NCBI GenBank assembly: GCA_017545095.1
Contig: JAFYCU010000290.1
Coordinates: 1 to 20,578, forward strand
Length of the DNA: 20,578 nt
Origin: Muribaculaceae bacterium
Lineage (GTDB): Bacteria > Bacteroidota > Bacteroidia > Bacteroidales > Muribaculaceae
Direction: 5' to 3'
The notes beneath the pieces are model-generated. The model ran no database searches, was not told the origin of the DNA, and was given only the letters and a program-made list of their open reading frames with translations. Made by a program: the position numbers and the translations under genes. This document shows positions 6,889 through 14,363 of this stretch, one piece after another. Within the stretch, counting starts at the first letter, position 1, and the number at the start of each line of letters is the position of its first letter.

Positions 6889-6933
6889 GCGGCACTAATG
6901 CCGCAAAACTGTGGCACATTTGCCACGGTTGCG
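6889..6933 (-). terminator. Two adjacent hairpins after the small regulator
   Basis: GCGGCA/TGCCGC (6889-6894, 6899-6904) and GTGGCA/TGCCAC (6911-6916, 6921-6926), the latter extended by CGCAA/TTGCG at its base. They lie 15-60 bp past the stop codon of the leftward gene at 6948, so they probably end its transcript and insulate the RiPP operon. The outer parts overlap by three bases, so the two full structures compete. Confidence 0.5.
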
Positions 6934-6947
6934 CACAATACAATTTC

Positions 6948-7172
6948 TCAAAGCGGCTTGCCGGCCTCTTGCTCGGCGGCTTGGTGGAGCTCGGTGAAGA
7001 AGTTGTGGTGGAGGATGGTGCTGATGCGCAGGAGCAGGTGGGTGTCGATGCTGCACTTGTGGAAGATGCGGTACACGGCTTTGCGGTCGCAGCTGAGTTT
7101 GGCGGCGAGCCAGGTCACCGGGCGCTCTTGGCGCTCGAGTTCCGCTTTGATGGCCTGTCCGATGTTGATCAT
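6948..7172 (-). CDS. Small helix-turn-helix (XRE-like) regulator
   Basis: A 74-aa protein starting MINIGQAIKAELE. The sequence has a compact helix-turn-helix (roughly VTWLAAKLSCDRKAVYRIF) as in XRE/Cro-type DNA-binding proteins, with no extra domain. The ATG at 7172 is chosen because homologues I know of this type start at the same MINIG; a GTG at 7181 with GGAG 5-8 nt before it is the alternative. It stands alone. A candidate promoter lies unusually far upstream at 7511-7541. Target genes cannot be inferred; the neighbouring RiPP operon starts about 100 bp downstream on the same strand. Confidence 0.8.
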   Translation of the reverse strand: MINIGQAIKAELERQERPVTWLAAKLSCDRKAVYRIFHKCSIDTHLLLRISTILHHNFFTELHQAAEQEAGKPL

Positions 7173-7193
7173 AAGTAGCACATCATCTCTCCG

Positions 7194-7246
7194 GCCTCAC
7201 GGAAAAAAATACGCATTTTATTAAGGTGAACAAATAAGCGTGAGGC
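7194..7246. repeat. Inverted repeat upstream of the small regulator
   Basis: GCCTCACG (7194-7201) and CGTGAGGC (7239-7246) are perfect 8-bp arms around 37 bp of AT-rich DNA, ending 22 bp before the ATG at 7172. They could be a 5'-leader hairpin or operator halves. Confidence 0.4.
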
Positions 7247-7833
7247 AATTCACTGTCCACCAAGTAGAGGCATCGCCAAACGCCCATCTGAATTAGACAG
7301 TCATCCCCCACGCAATGCCATATAACTGTCATTCCCGCCTACGGGGGGATGAATGTATAGGCACGCATGAGCGTTTTGTGACTGCTTGTTCTTTCAGATT
7401 TTGAAATTGGCGATTTCCTACTTGGGAATCAAGCAAAAACGCTTAATTGTTATGTATGTTCGCCGCCGTTCAGCGGTGCGCCATGCGCAACCCGCCGCCC
7501 AACGGCACTGCAAAGGTAGTGAAAATCGAGTGAAGCACAAAACAAATGAGGAACGATTTTGATTTTGTGCTTCCGAAATGCAGCCTACCTTCGGCGCAGC
7601 CAATGGTATCGCAGTGGCCAGATATGGGTCATCCGATATTCTGAGTGATAGATTTGGAGTTTTCGGCAAAAGGTTATCTCTCTGATGAATCTTGCGAGAT
7701 GAATCTTGGTGTTTAAGGGCTGACGCAATGCCAGACTCAACAGGATTCTGCTAAGACATCACTCCAAATTTCGGAAGAGGCATTTTTAGACTAAAGAAAT
7801 GTTTAGACTAAAAGGACAAAAGATTAATAAAGG
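7247..7833. other. Gene-free stretch with structured repeats
   Basis: No convincing gene. An open frame at 7418-7669 exists but overlaps a promoter and a palindrome, and its predicted protein is low-complexity in Arg/Cys/Ser, so I treat it as chance. Structures seen: CATCCCCC/GGGGGATG (7302-7309, 7344-7351), AAGCACAAAA/TTTTGTGCTT (7533-7542, 7563-7572) and AAGGTAG/CTACCTT (7513-7519, 7585-7591) around it. The block 7500-7660 resembles a dispersed intergenic repeat of Bacteroidales. Confidence 0.5.
7511..7541 (-). promoter_or_regulatory. Near-consensus Bacteroidetes promoter, leftward
   Basis: Read leftward: TTTG (7538-7541), 19 nt, TACCTTTG (7511-7518), then CAG. This is one of the best primary-sigma promoter matches in the window. 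The first gene downstream is the small regulator starting at 7172, which would have a leader of more than 300 nt; a small RNA is the alternative product. Confidence 0.6.
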
Positions 7834-7943
7834 CAATTATCGGTGAGTTGCCCCCAATGAAGCCCGTGGGCTTACTGGGACAACACGTCGATAATTGGCA
7901 ACAAATAGCCCAGGGTTACACCTATCGGCTCTCCCTGGGCTAT
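7834..7943 (-). terminator. Nested hairpin structure and strong stem after the GLUG protein
   Basis: Nearest the gene, ATAGCCCAGGG (7905-7915) pairs perfectly with CCCTGGGCTAT (7933-7943). Beyond it three stems nest: CAATTATCG/CGATAATTG (7834-7842, 7889-7897), GTTGCCCC/GGGACAAC with one mismatch inside, and AGCCC/GGGCT (7861-7865, 7868-7872) at the tip. Located 58 bp past the stop at 8001, the first stem is a plausible terminator without a long T-run. Confidence 0.5.
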
Positions 7944-8000
7944 ATGCTGCCGTGCTTTCAGCACTTCGCGCCGCATAGCGGCAATTTTAATTGTTAATCA

Positions 8001-10550
8001 TCAATTGGATAGGACAATGTTGATGACTGCGTTCACGTCGCTCACGCCGACATCGCCATCGCCGTTGAGGTCGGCATTGCCAGGATAGTTGCTTGCTTGA
8101 ACCTTGCCCAGCATGATGTTGATGATGATGATCACATCTTCCACATCCACCGCGCCGTCGTTGTTCAAATCACCGACCGGGGCGCGGTTGTCGAAGCTGA
8201 TGGTCACGTTACCGTTAGGCATGGTGAGCGTCCATGTGCCGTTGCCATTGTCAACAAGCACGCCGTCGCTGGCCACAAACGTCGGTCTCCCGCCCTGCTT
8301 CTTGCTGAGCTTGACGACCACCTGCTGTGCTTCGCCGGCATAGATTATGCCGTTGTGTGCAACACCCACGGTGGTATCCTCCACAAGCTCGACCTTCACA
8401 GTCTCGCCACCGTTGATGGTGTAGCCGCGCATCGCCTGCCCCTCGACATCATTGCCGTCGATGCCGCGGGCGGTACAGTCGCCAGCATAATAGTTGTTGT
8501 TTATGGAGGTATAATCATGGCTTCCGATAATGCCGCCGACATTTTCATCGGCCGAAACAGAACCAAAATTGAGACAGCCGGTTAATGAGCCGAACTGCGC
8601 TCTACCGATGATTCCGCCAGCACAGCGGCTGTTGGCAGTAACGCTGCCATAGTTGCGACAATCTGTGATATTTCCACCGGTCGAAGAACCCACGATGCCT
8701 CCGGCATAACGCCCGGTAACCGACGAATTCTTAACGGCGCTGATGGTGGCATAACTCGTGCAACCAACGACATCGGCCGATCCTAACATTCCCACAATAC
8801 CGCCCACGTTCATGGGAGCTTGGAATGTGTTGCCGCTTCCAGAGATAAGGTTCTTGATGACAGCTCCGTAGCCTACATTACCAAACAGTCCTGCATAGTT
8901 TTTACTATTTTCAAAGGTTACATTGTCGATGGTTTTTCCATTGCCATCGAAACAGCCATTGAATATGCTGCTTTGGTTATTATCTTTTCGCCCGACTCCA
9001 ACCATCTTAAACTCCACCCCGCTGAAGTCGAGGTCGTTCATCAAAATGAAATGTGTGTCGGCGTAATCATTGTCCAATGTCTCTTCGGCAAGTAGGAGCC
9101 AGTCGTCAACCGAGCGGATCTGATACGGAATCTCCTCGGTGCCCTCGCCGAGCCAGCGCATGGGGGCGATAACGAATGTGGCAGTCGCCGTTCCGGCAAA
9201 ACCGCCCATGCCGTTAATGATAATGGTGTAATCGCCAGCCTCAACCATATCCCCTTCGGGAAGGGTGACGCTGTAATCCACTCCTTCGGAAAGGACTACC
9301 TGCTCGCCGGTCATATTGTCGGTCACGGTGATGACCGGAGTGAGGGACTCTCCCGTGCACTTTTGCGACGGGATGTCGATGCTGACCCAGGGCGTGTAGG
9401 CGATGTCGCGCTTGAGCGCCGAGTAGGTGCAACGAATCAGCACATCGTGCCCTGCGGGGAACGTGAACGAATTGTTGTCGTCAATCTCCACTTGCTCGCT
9501 GATGAGACGCGGGTCGATGGGAATGTAACCATCGTTTATTTTAAAATCCGAACCAATCGAGCAGATGCTGCCCTGCGCGTAATAGTTCACGCCCTTGTAG
9601 CTGTAAGTGGGTGTGGCGACGACGTTGCCCGACAAGCCGTCGTCGAACGAGACGGTTCCCATCCACGACACACCCTCAACGTCGGCACCGTTAACGGCTC
9701 TGATTGCCGAGCTGCTGTGGTAGTAGTTGCCGTCGAACTCATACGGACCGGACTTGTCGCCAGCGATTCCGCCCACCTTAGTTGAGCCAATCACCGACCC
9801 AAGATACATGCATGACCACACTTTGCCATAGTTGTGTCCCACAATACCGCCCAGCGTGTTCACGCCATTGATGTCGGCGTTGGTAACTGTAGCCATGCTG
9901 GTGCATTGATTGATAATTCCACCGTTCTCGCCGGCAATTCCCCCAAAATCACAATTACTCTGAGCGTTCTGCGACAGGTCATCGGGGTCGACCGACACCA
10001 CAACGCCTGCTTTCACATGACAATTATAAATAATGGCATTACTGTTTACAGCACCAGCGATGACGCCAGTATTGCCCCAGCCCATGATGGTGGTGGTAAT
10101 CTGCGAGGAGGCGACAGTCAGGTCGTGCACATGAGCCCCATAGCCCAACTCGCCGAATAGGCCAATTCCATAAAAATCCTCCGCAGGGCGAATGTTGAGG
10201 TCGTTGATGGTATTACCATTACCGTTAAAGTCGCCTCGGAATTGGCGGGAGCCTGTCGAGGAGTTGGAGCCGCTGCCCGTGGTGTAACACTTTCCGCCAA
10301 TGGGCGTGAACGGCTCAATCCAGCAGCTGAACGACTGGATCATCTTGAAATACTTGCCCTCATAGGAATTGCCGTCGTTCACGTCGGCGGCGAGTTGACG
10401 CAGGTGCTGAGGGTTCCCGATTCTGTAAGGGTCGGCTAAGGTTCCGCTTCCGCCGCCGAAAGCGCTGTCGGCCCACACCATTGCGGGCATGGTGAGGAGC
10501 ATCGCCACCACAGCGGCTAATGTTCTCCAGAATGTCTGCATGGTTGTCAT
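8001..10550 (-). CDS. Secreted GLUG-repeat protein with C-terminal dockerin-like pair
   Basis: An 849-aa exported protein. The signal peptide is about residues 1-27 (Leu/Met/Ala-rich, ending MVWA). Two related modules follow, near 36-290 and 465-715; each starts with a G-T-xx-PYxI motif, continues with F(x)G-FDGNGxTI and then GLUG-type repeats (GGIAG, GGIVG). An Ig-like segment lies between them, and a short InlB-B-like segment (about 720-790) follows. The last 58 residues contain two calcium-loop motifs (DLNNDGAVDVED and DLNGDGDVGVSD), a dockerin type I-like pair. GLUG modules occur in surface adhesins; binding partner unknown. The ATG at 10541 is an equally possible start. A small regulator gene ends 35 bp upstream and may be co-transcribed. 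Confidence 0.88.
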   Translation of the reverse strand: MTTMQTFWRTLAAVVAMLLTMPAMVWADSAFGGGSGTLADPYRIGNPQHLRQLAADVNDGNSYEGKYFKMIQSFSCWIEPFTPIGGKCYTTGSGSNSSTGSRQFRGDFNGNGNTINDLNIRPAEDFYGIGLFGELGYGAHVHDLTVASSQITTTIMGWGNTGVIAGAVNSNAIIYNCHVKAGVVVSVDPDDLSQNAQSNCDFGGIAGENGGIINQCTSMATVTNADINGVNTLGGIVGHNYGKVWSCMYLGSVIGSTKVGGIAGDKSGPYEFDGNYYHSSSAIRAVNGADVEGVSWMGTVSFDDGLSGNVVATPTYSYKGVNYYAQGSICSIGSDFKINDGYIPIDPRLISEQVEIDDNNSFTFPAGHDVLIRCTYSALKRDIAYTPWVSIDIPSQKCTGESLTPVITVTDNMTGEQVVLSEGVDYSVTLPEGDMVEAGDYTIIINGMGGFAGTATATFVIAPMRWLGEGTEEIPYQIRSVDDWLLLAEETLDNDYADTHFILMNDLDFSGVEFKMVGVGRKDNNQSSIFNGCFDGNGKTIDNVTFENSKNYAGLFGNVGYGAVIKNLISGSGNTFQAPMNVGGIVGMLGSADVVGCTSYATISAVKNSSVTGRYAGGIVGSSTGGNITDCRNYGSVTANSRCAGGIIGRAQFGSLTGCLNFGSVSADENVGGIIGSHDYTSINNNYYAGDCTARGIDGNDVEGQAMRGYTINGGETVKVELVEDTTVGVAHNGIIYAGEAQQVVVKLSKKQGGRPTFVASDGVLVDNGNGTWTLTMPNGNVTISFDNRAPVGDLNNDGAVDVEDVIIIINIMLGKVQASNYPGNADLNGDGDVGVSDVNAVINIVLSN

Positions 10551-10585
10551 TACTGTTTTGATTTGATTATTAAGTGAATAAAGAG

Positions 10586-10849
10586 TTATGGTTCTAACAC
10601 GTCGATGTCAAGGACGAGGGAAATCATGGCCAGGGTGGAGAGCGTGAAATTGTGCTTGCCGTTCAACCAGCGCGACACCACGCCCTGCGAGTGGTTGATG
10701 AGGGCGGCGAAGTCTTTGTGGGTCATCTCGCGCTCAAATAACTCGCGGTCGACGCGCCGTGCGATGCGCTTCGACATCTGGTGCATCAGTTCCTCCTGCC
10801 GCGCGCGGAAATCAGCGTTATCTACATGGATCGGTTCAGCCATAGTCAT
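10586..10849 (-). CDS. Small XRE-family helix-turn-helix protein
   Basis: An 87-aa protein. Residues about 40-85 form a helix-turn-helix with the usual pattern (MTHKDFAALINHSQGVVSRW, then a Gly-Lys turn and LSTLAMISLVLDIDV). The N-terminal 35 residues are charged and helical. HigA-type antitoxins look like this, but no toxin gene adjoins it. The ATG at 10849 and another at 10843 are both possible. It ends 35 bp before the secreted GLUG protein on the same strand, so it may regulate or share a transcript with it. DNA-binding role well supported, target inferred. Confidence 0.8.
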   Translation of the reverse strand: MTMAEPIHVDNADFRARQEELMHQMSKRIARRVDRELFEREMTHKDFAALINHSQGVVSRWLNGKHNFTLSTLAMISLVLDIDVLEP

Positions 10850-10859
10850 AATTTTGCCG

Positions 10860-10867
10860 CAAAGTTA
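10860..10867 (-). promoter_or_regulatory. Candidate -7 box for the XRE gene
   Basis: Leftward TAACTTTG, a perfect TAnnTTTG match, but no clear TTTG at the right distance upstream. It is only 10 bp before the ATG at 10849, which would make the transcript nearly leaderless unless the ATG at 10843 is used. Confidence 0.4.
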
Positions 10868-10996
10868 AGCACAATAATCGAAATAGTTGCTATAAATGGC
10901 AATCAAATTGCGTAAAATAGCAAATATTTAACGTAGGTATATATAATTTTAGAAATATGCATATTTTTGGCGTTGCCATATAAAAGATAGGGTTAT

Positions 10997-11075
10997 GGTT
11001 CAAATATACTCCTAAAAAGAGCCTTAATTTGTTGCTGTTGCCAATTAAGGCTCTTTTTAGGAGTATATTTGAACC
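10997..11075. repeat. Perfect 33-bp-arm palindrome (copy 2)
   Basis: Arms 10997-11029 and 11043-11075 are perfect reverse complements around a 13-nt loop TGTTGCTGTTGCC (11030-11042). Outside the arms the symmetry continues imperfectly (10 of 12). Positions 11043-11086 match 78-121 exactly. In RNA either strand would give a very strong hairpin with a T-run, so it may serve as a bidirectional terminator between the XRE gene region and the giant gene at 11189. Confidence 0.92.
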
Positions 11076-11113
11076 TTAAGCCAAAAGATACCTGCCGGGC
11101 GCGCAAACAGCAA

Positions 11114-11141
11114 GCCGCGCAGCTCATGAGAGCCGCGCGGC
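11114..11141 (-). terminator. GC-rich hairpin after the 1028-aa secreted protein
   Basis: GCCGCGC (11114-11120) pairs with GCGCGGC (11135-11141); in leftward RNA a G-U pair and GCUC/GAGC extend the stem to 12 bp with a 4-nt loop. It lies 48 bp past the stop at 11189. The following T content is modest (TTGCTGTTTG), so it may need the palindrome further on to stop transcription. Confidence 0.55.
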
Positions 11142-11188
11142 TGCGTACATGATGATGATGGTCAGCGACACATCATCGGCAGTTCATT

Positions 11189-14100
11189 TCACTTCACAAC
11201 CTTGGTGGTGGTGACAGTGCCGTCGGCACGGCGGGTGATCACGATGTTCACACCCTCGAACGGACGGTCGCTCACATTGCCGGCAGCGTTGACATACTTC
11301 ACGCTGAGGACGGTTGCGGCGTTCACATCGTTGATGGCAGTGGGCGTGTCAAGTTCCATGACAACGGGCTCGGTGAGCTCGACGTTGCCATCGGCAAGCG
11401 AGATGTTCTCCACGCTGACGGGCTTGTAGCCGTCGAGCGTGAACTCGGCATCATACACCTTGTCGGTCTGGACGACATCGACGCTGAACTTGCCCTCGGC
11501 ATCGGTGGTGGCGGTATAGACCACGGGACCGGTGGTGGCGGCACGGCGCGGTGCGCCCTCGGGCTGCACCTCGGCCATGCGGCTGGTGAGCGTCACGGTA
11601 ACGCCCTCGAGCGGGTTGCCCTCGGTGTCGGTGACGGTGCCGCTATAGGTGTTGGGCGTGAGCTTCACACCAAACTTGGTCACGGGGAAGTAATTCACCT
11701 TGCTGAAGTTGCTGGTCTGCATGTCGGCCGTGGCGGTGTAGTCGTTGCGGTACTGGTAGATTTCGCCGCCCAGGTTCGGGTCGGTGGCGAAATAGGTGCG
11801 CTTGTAGGTGGTGGTGTTGTCGCTGAGCACCACAATGCGCATGGCCTTGCCGTCCCAGGTGATGGGCTCGGCGAACTCGACGCGGAGCAGGTCGATGAGA
11901 GCATCGGCGCTGCCACCCTGGAAGGTGTAGTTGCCTTCATAGACCGGGGTGAGGCCGGTCACGTCGGTCTTCTCAAACGGAGCCAAGGTATCGGCATCGG
12001 TGCTGATCACATAGACCTTGATGTCGGCGCTCACTGCATCGGGGGCATAGCCGGGATAAGTGATGCTGGTGATCACATCGCCCGCGCTCAGACCAGCGGC
12101 GGTAAGCATGGTGGGGGTGTACAGAGCCTCGCTCCAGCTGTGGTTGTAGTAGTTGCATACGGGCACGGCATAGGAGCTTTGGTTCATGTTCCAGGTCGAG
12201 GCATCGGCGTTGCCCACGAGCACGGTGTTCTCGGCACTCTCGGGCGTGACGGTGAACTGAGCCACGTCGCCGGTCACGGTGTAACCGTCGGTCCAGACAA
12301 ACTCCACATAGGCGTTGTGCTCGCCGGCCTCGGTGGGCACGAAGATGAACTCAAAGTCGGCGGTGCCGGCAGCGGCAATCTCCTGAGCGTCGGCGGTAGC
12401 CACAGCCACATCATCGACATAGAGCGTAGCGGTGTAGTCGGCAGCCTCGGCCTCGCCAAGGATGTTCTTCAGCGTGGCCTTCACGGTGCAGTCGTTGTTA
12501 GCCATCGTGGTGGCAGGGACGTTGAATGCGGTGAGCATCACGTCGTGGTCGACATCCACCAGCTCGAAGCCGTAGATGTTGTCGATATAGACGTATCCAG
12601 CCTCGAAGGCCACATACACCTCACCGGCGGGGATGCCCTCGAGCACCACGGTCATGGGGATGTACTGGCGGTTGTAGCCACTGTTGGTGGTCTTGGGCAG
12701 GTCGGCCGAGGCCACGGTGGTGAGCAGGTTCCACTCCTCGCGGTCGGTGCTGTAGTAGATGTTGAGCTTGATGTCATCGGCGGAATAGCTCGTCATGCTA
12801 CCCACATCCACAGTCATCTTCTCACCCTCAGCAACGCGGAGCAGCGGGGTGATGAACTTGTTCAGGTTGCGGCTCTGGCTGCACAGGTAGCGCTTGTTGT
12901 CGTCGCTGATGGTCTTGGTGTCGGTGTTCACATACCATGCGTTGTTCTCCACAATGCAGCCAGCGGGGATGGTCTGGTCCTCGAAGTTGACAAACCACTT
13001 GCTGGTGTCGAGCACGGTACCGCTCATGGCGATGGTGATAATCACGCTGTCGCCGCAGGTCACCACCAGGTCGCCGCTCTTGATGCCCACCTCATCGGCA
13101 GCCATGGTCACGGTGACTTCGGTGCTCGAGCCAGCCTCGGCGGTGAACGTTGCAGGCTCGGCGGTGAAGCCCTCGGGCACGGTGATGCTCACCTCGCCTG
13201 GAGCAGCGCCGGTGTTGCGCACCTGCAGGATCTTGCTCGTGGCCTCGTTGATCATGCCAAAGGCTCCGAATGCGCTGGCATAGTTGGGATAGTCAACCAG
13301 GTTGTGGCCAGCGGCATCGCGCACCATGATGATGGGCTCATAGGGGATGGGCTCCACCCAGGGGGTGACCACATAGCGCGTGGCGCTCACGCCTTCAACG
13401 GCATCCCAGCGAGTGCGGTCGCCATAGTCGGCATAGTTGAGCGTCACACTCACCTCGATGGTTGCCGACTCGCCCATGACCAGGGCCTGGCCGATGGGAG
13501 CGGTGGCAACGGGGTTGGTGAGGTCTTGGTAGTTGGCGATACCCACCCACATGCCTTCGTCGTCGGCTGCCAGGTCACACTCGCCCGTGTTCTGCACCGT
13601 GATGGTGTAGGTGAACGAGTAGTTGCCGTCGTTGTCGCAGTTGATGCTGCCGCTGGAGGGCACCGACGAGGTGGCGCCGGTGACGGTCAGAGCCTTCTCG
13701 TACTCGATTTCGGCCGAGCCGGCAACGGCGAAGTTGTCGATGTTCACGTTGTAGCCCACAATGCCGATGCGCTGGCCGTTGAGGCCGCTCACGGTCACGG
13801 TGCCATAGGCATCCTGGGTGAGCGTGGTGCTTTCGCCCACGGTCTCGTTCAAGAGCAGGTCGCCCACAACGAGTGCACCGGTCTCGTCTTCATTGATGGT
13901 GTAAATCTGCACGCCGGTGGCGTTGGTGCTGGCGGTGAGCTGCACCTGCAGAGTGGCGGTGCCGGTGAGGGCCGGCGTCACCAGATAGTCGTAGTTCTCG
14001 GCCGAGGTGCCGCTCTGAGCGCCGATGCCCAGGGCACCACTTTCACCTACACCAGCCGTGGCACGGTAAGTGTAAGTGACATAGGTGATGTCGCCCCACC

Positions 14101-14275
14101 AGTCTTTTTCACCGCCCACAATGTGCTTCCATCCGGGAGCCACCTTGAAGGCATGGTCGGTGGTGCTGATGGTGGTGTTGAAATCTACTGCGTAGTCCTC
14201 CACTGTTTCAGCGTTGGCCCAACCCAGGCCCAGCAGCAATGCTGCCGAAACCAGAATCTTGTTCAAATGCTTCAT
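11189..14275 (-). CDS. Giant secreted beta-sandwich protein with T9SS-like C-terminal tail
   Basis: A 1028-aa protein from the ATG at 14275, where MKHLNKILVSAALLLG begins a clear signal peptide ending near WANA; a start 39 bp upstream would put polar residues before it and is less likely. Modules, in order: a choice-of-anchor J/cleaved-adhesin-like jelly roll (about 25-190), Ig-like repeats, a second jelly roll beginning WFVNFEDQTIPAG (near 430), a CARDB-like segment (near 580-690), a further domain, and a carboxypeptidase-regulatory-like sandwich starting GTVTDTEGNPLEGV (near 885). The last about 45 residues (VKYVNAAGNVSDRPFEGVNI, then a Thr/Lys-rich end) resemble the T9SS type A sorting tails of Prevotella-like species. 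No catalytic domain was recognised; probably a cell-surface binding protein. Confidence 0.85.
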   Translation of the reverse strand: MKHLNKILVSAALLLGLGWANAETVEDYAVDFNTTISTTDHAFKVAPGWKHIVGGEKDWWGDITYVTYTYRATAGVGESGALGIGAQSGTSAENYDYLVTPALTGTATLQVQLTASTNATGVQIYTINEDETGALVVGDLLLNETVGESTTLTQDAYGTVTVSGLNGQRIGIVGYNVNIDNFAVAGSAEIEYEKALTVTGATSSVPSSGSINCDNDGNYSFTYTITVQNTGECDLAADDEGMWVGIANYQDLTNPVATAPIGQALVMGESATIEVSVTLNYADYGDRTRWDAVEGVSATRYVVTPWVEPIPYEPIIMVRDAAGHNLVDYPNYASAFGAFGMINEATSKILQVRNTGAAPGEVSITVPEGFTAEPATFTAEAGSSTEVTVTMAADEVGIKSGDLVVTCGDSVIITIAMSGTVLDTSKWFVNFEDQTIPAGCIVENNAWYVNTDTKTISDDNKRYLCSQSRNLNKFITPLLRVAEGEKMTVDVGSMTSYSADDIKLNIYYSTDREEWNLLTTVASADLPKTTNSGYNRQYIPMTVVLEGIPAGEVYVAFEAGYVYIDNIYGFELVDVDHDVMLTAFNVPATTMANNDCTVKATLKNILGEAEAADYTATLYVDDVAVATADAQEIAAAGTADFEFIFVPTEAGEHNAYVEFVWTDGYTVTGDVAQFTVTPESAENTVLVGNADASTWNMNQSSYAVPVCNYYNHSWSEALYTPTMLTAAGLSAGDVITSITYPGYAPDAVSADIKVYVISTDADTLAPFEKTDVTGLTPVYEGNYTFQGGSADALIDLLRVEFAEPITWDGKAMRIVVLSDNTTTYKRTYFATDPNLGGEIYQYRNDYTATADMQTSNFSKVNYFPVTKFGVKLTPNTYSGTVTDTEGNPLEGVTVTLTSRMAEVQPEGAPRRAATTGPVVYTATTDAEGKFSVDVVQTDKVYDAEFTLDGYKPVSVENISLADGNVELTEPVVMELDTPTAINDVNAATVLSVKYVNAAGNVSDRPFEGVNIVITRRADGTVTTTKVVK

Positions 14276-14315
14276 AAATGATTGATAATAAAAAGTTAAT
14301 AATGATGACTTCATT

Positions 14316-14347
14316 GCTTGGCCAACCCTGTGAATGGGTGGCCAAGC
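14316..14347 (-). terminator. Hairpin between the two giant secreted protein genes
   Basis: GCTTGGCCAACCC (14316-14328) pairs with GGGTGGCCAAGC (14336-14347), a 12-bp stem with one bulged base. It sits 16 bp past the stop at 14364 and 40 bp before the next start at 14275. No T-run follows, so it may only attenuate or stabilise the mRNA of a two-gene unit. Confidence 0.5.
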
Positions 14348-14363
14348 AACAAAGCCGAATGAA

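Noticed and set aside
7302..7630. CRISPR-like or phage attachment signals suspected from repeated short motifs
   Set aside because: No regular repeat-spacer pattern and no integrase, cas gene or tRNA in the window.
7418..7669. An 83-aa leftward open frame
   Set aside because: It overlaps a near-consensus promoter and a palindrome in a repeat-like region and has no protein-like features.
10586..10849. Toxin-antitoxin module around the XRE protein
   Set aside because: No small toxin-like gene is adjacent on either side; the next gene is an 849-aa secreted protein.
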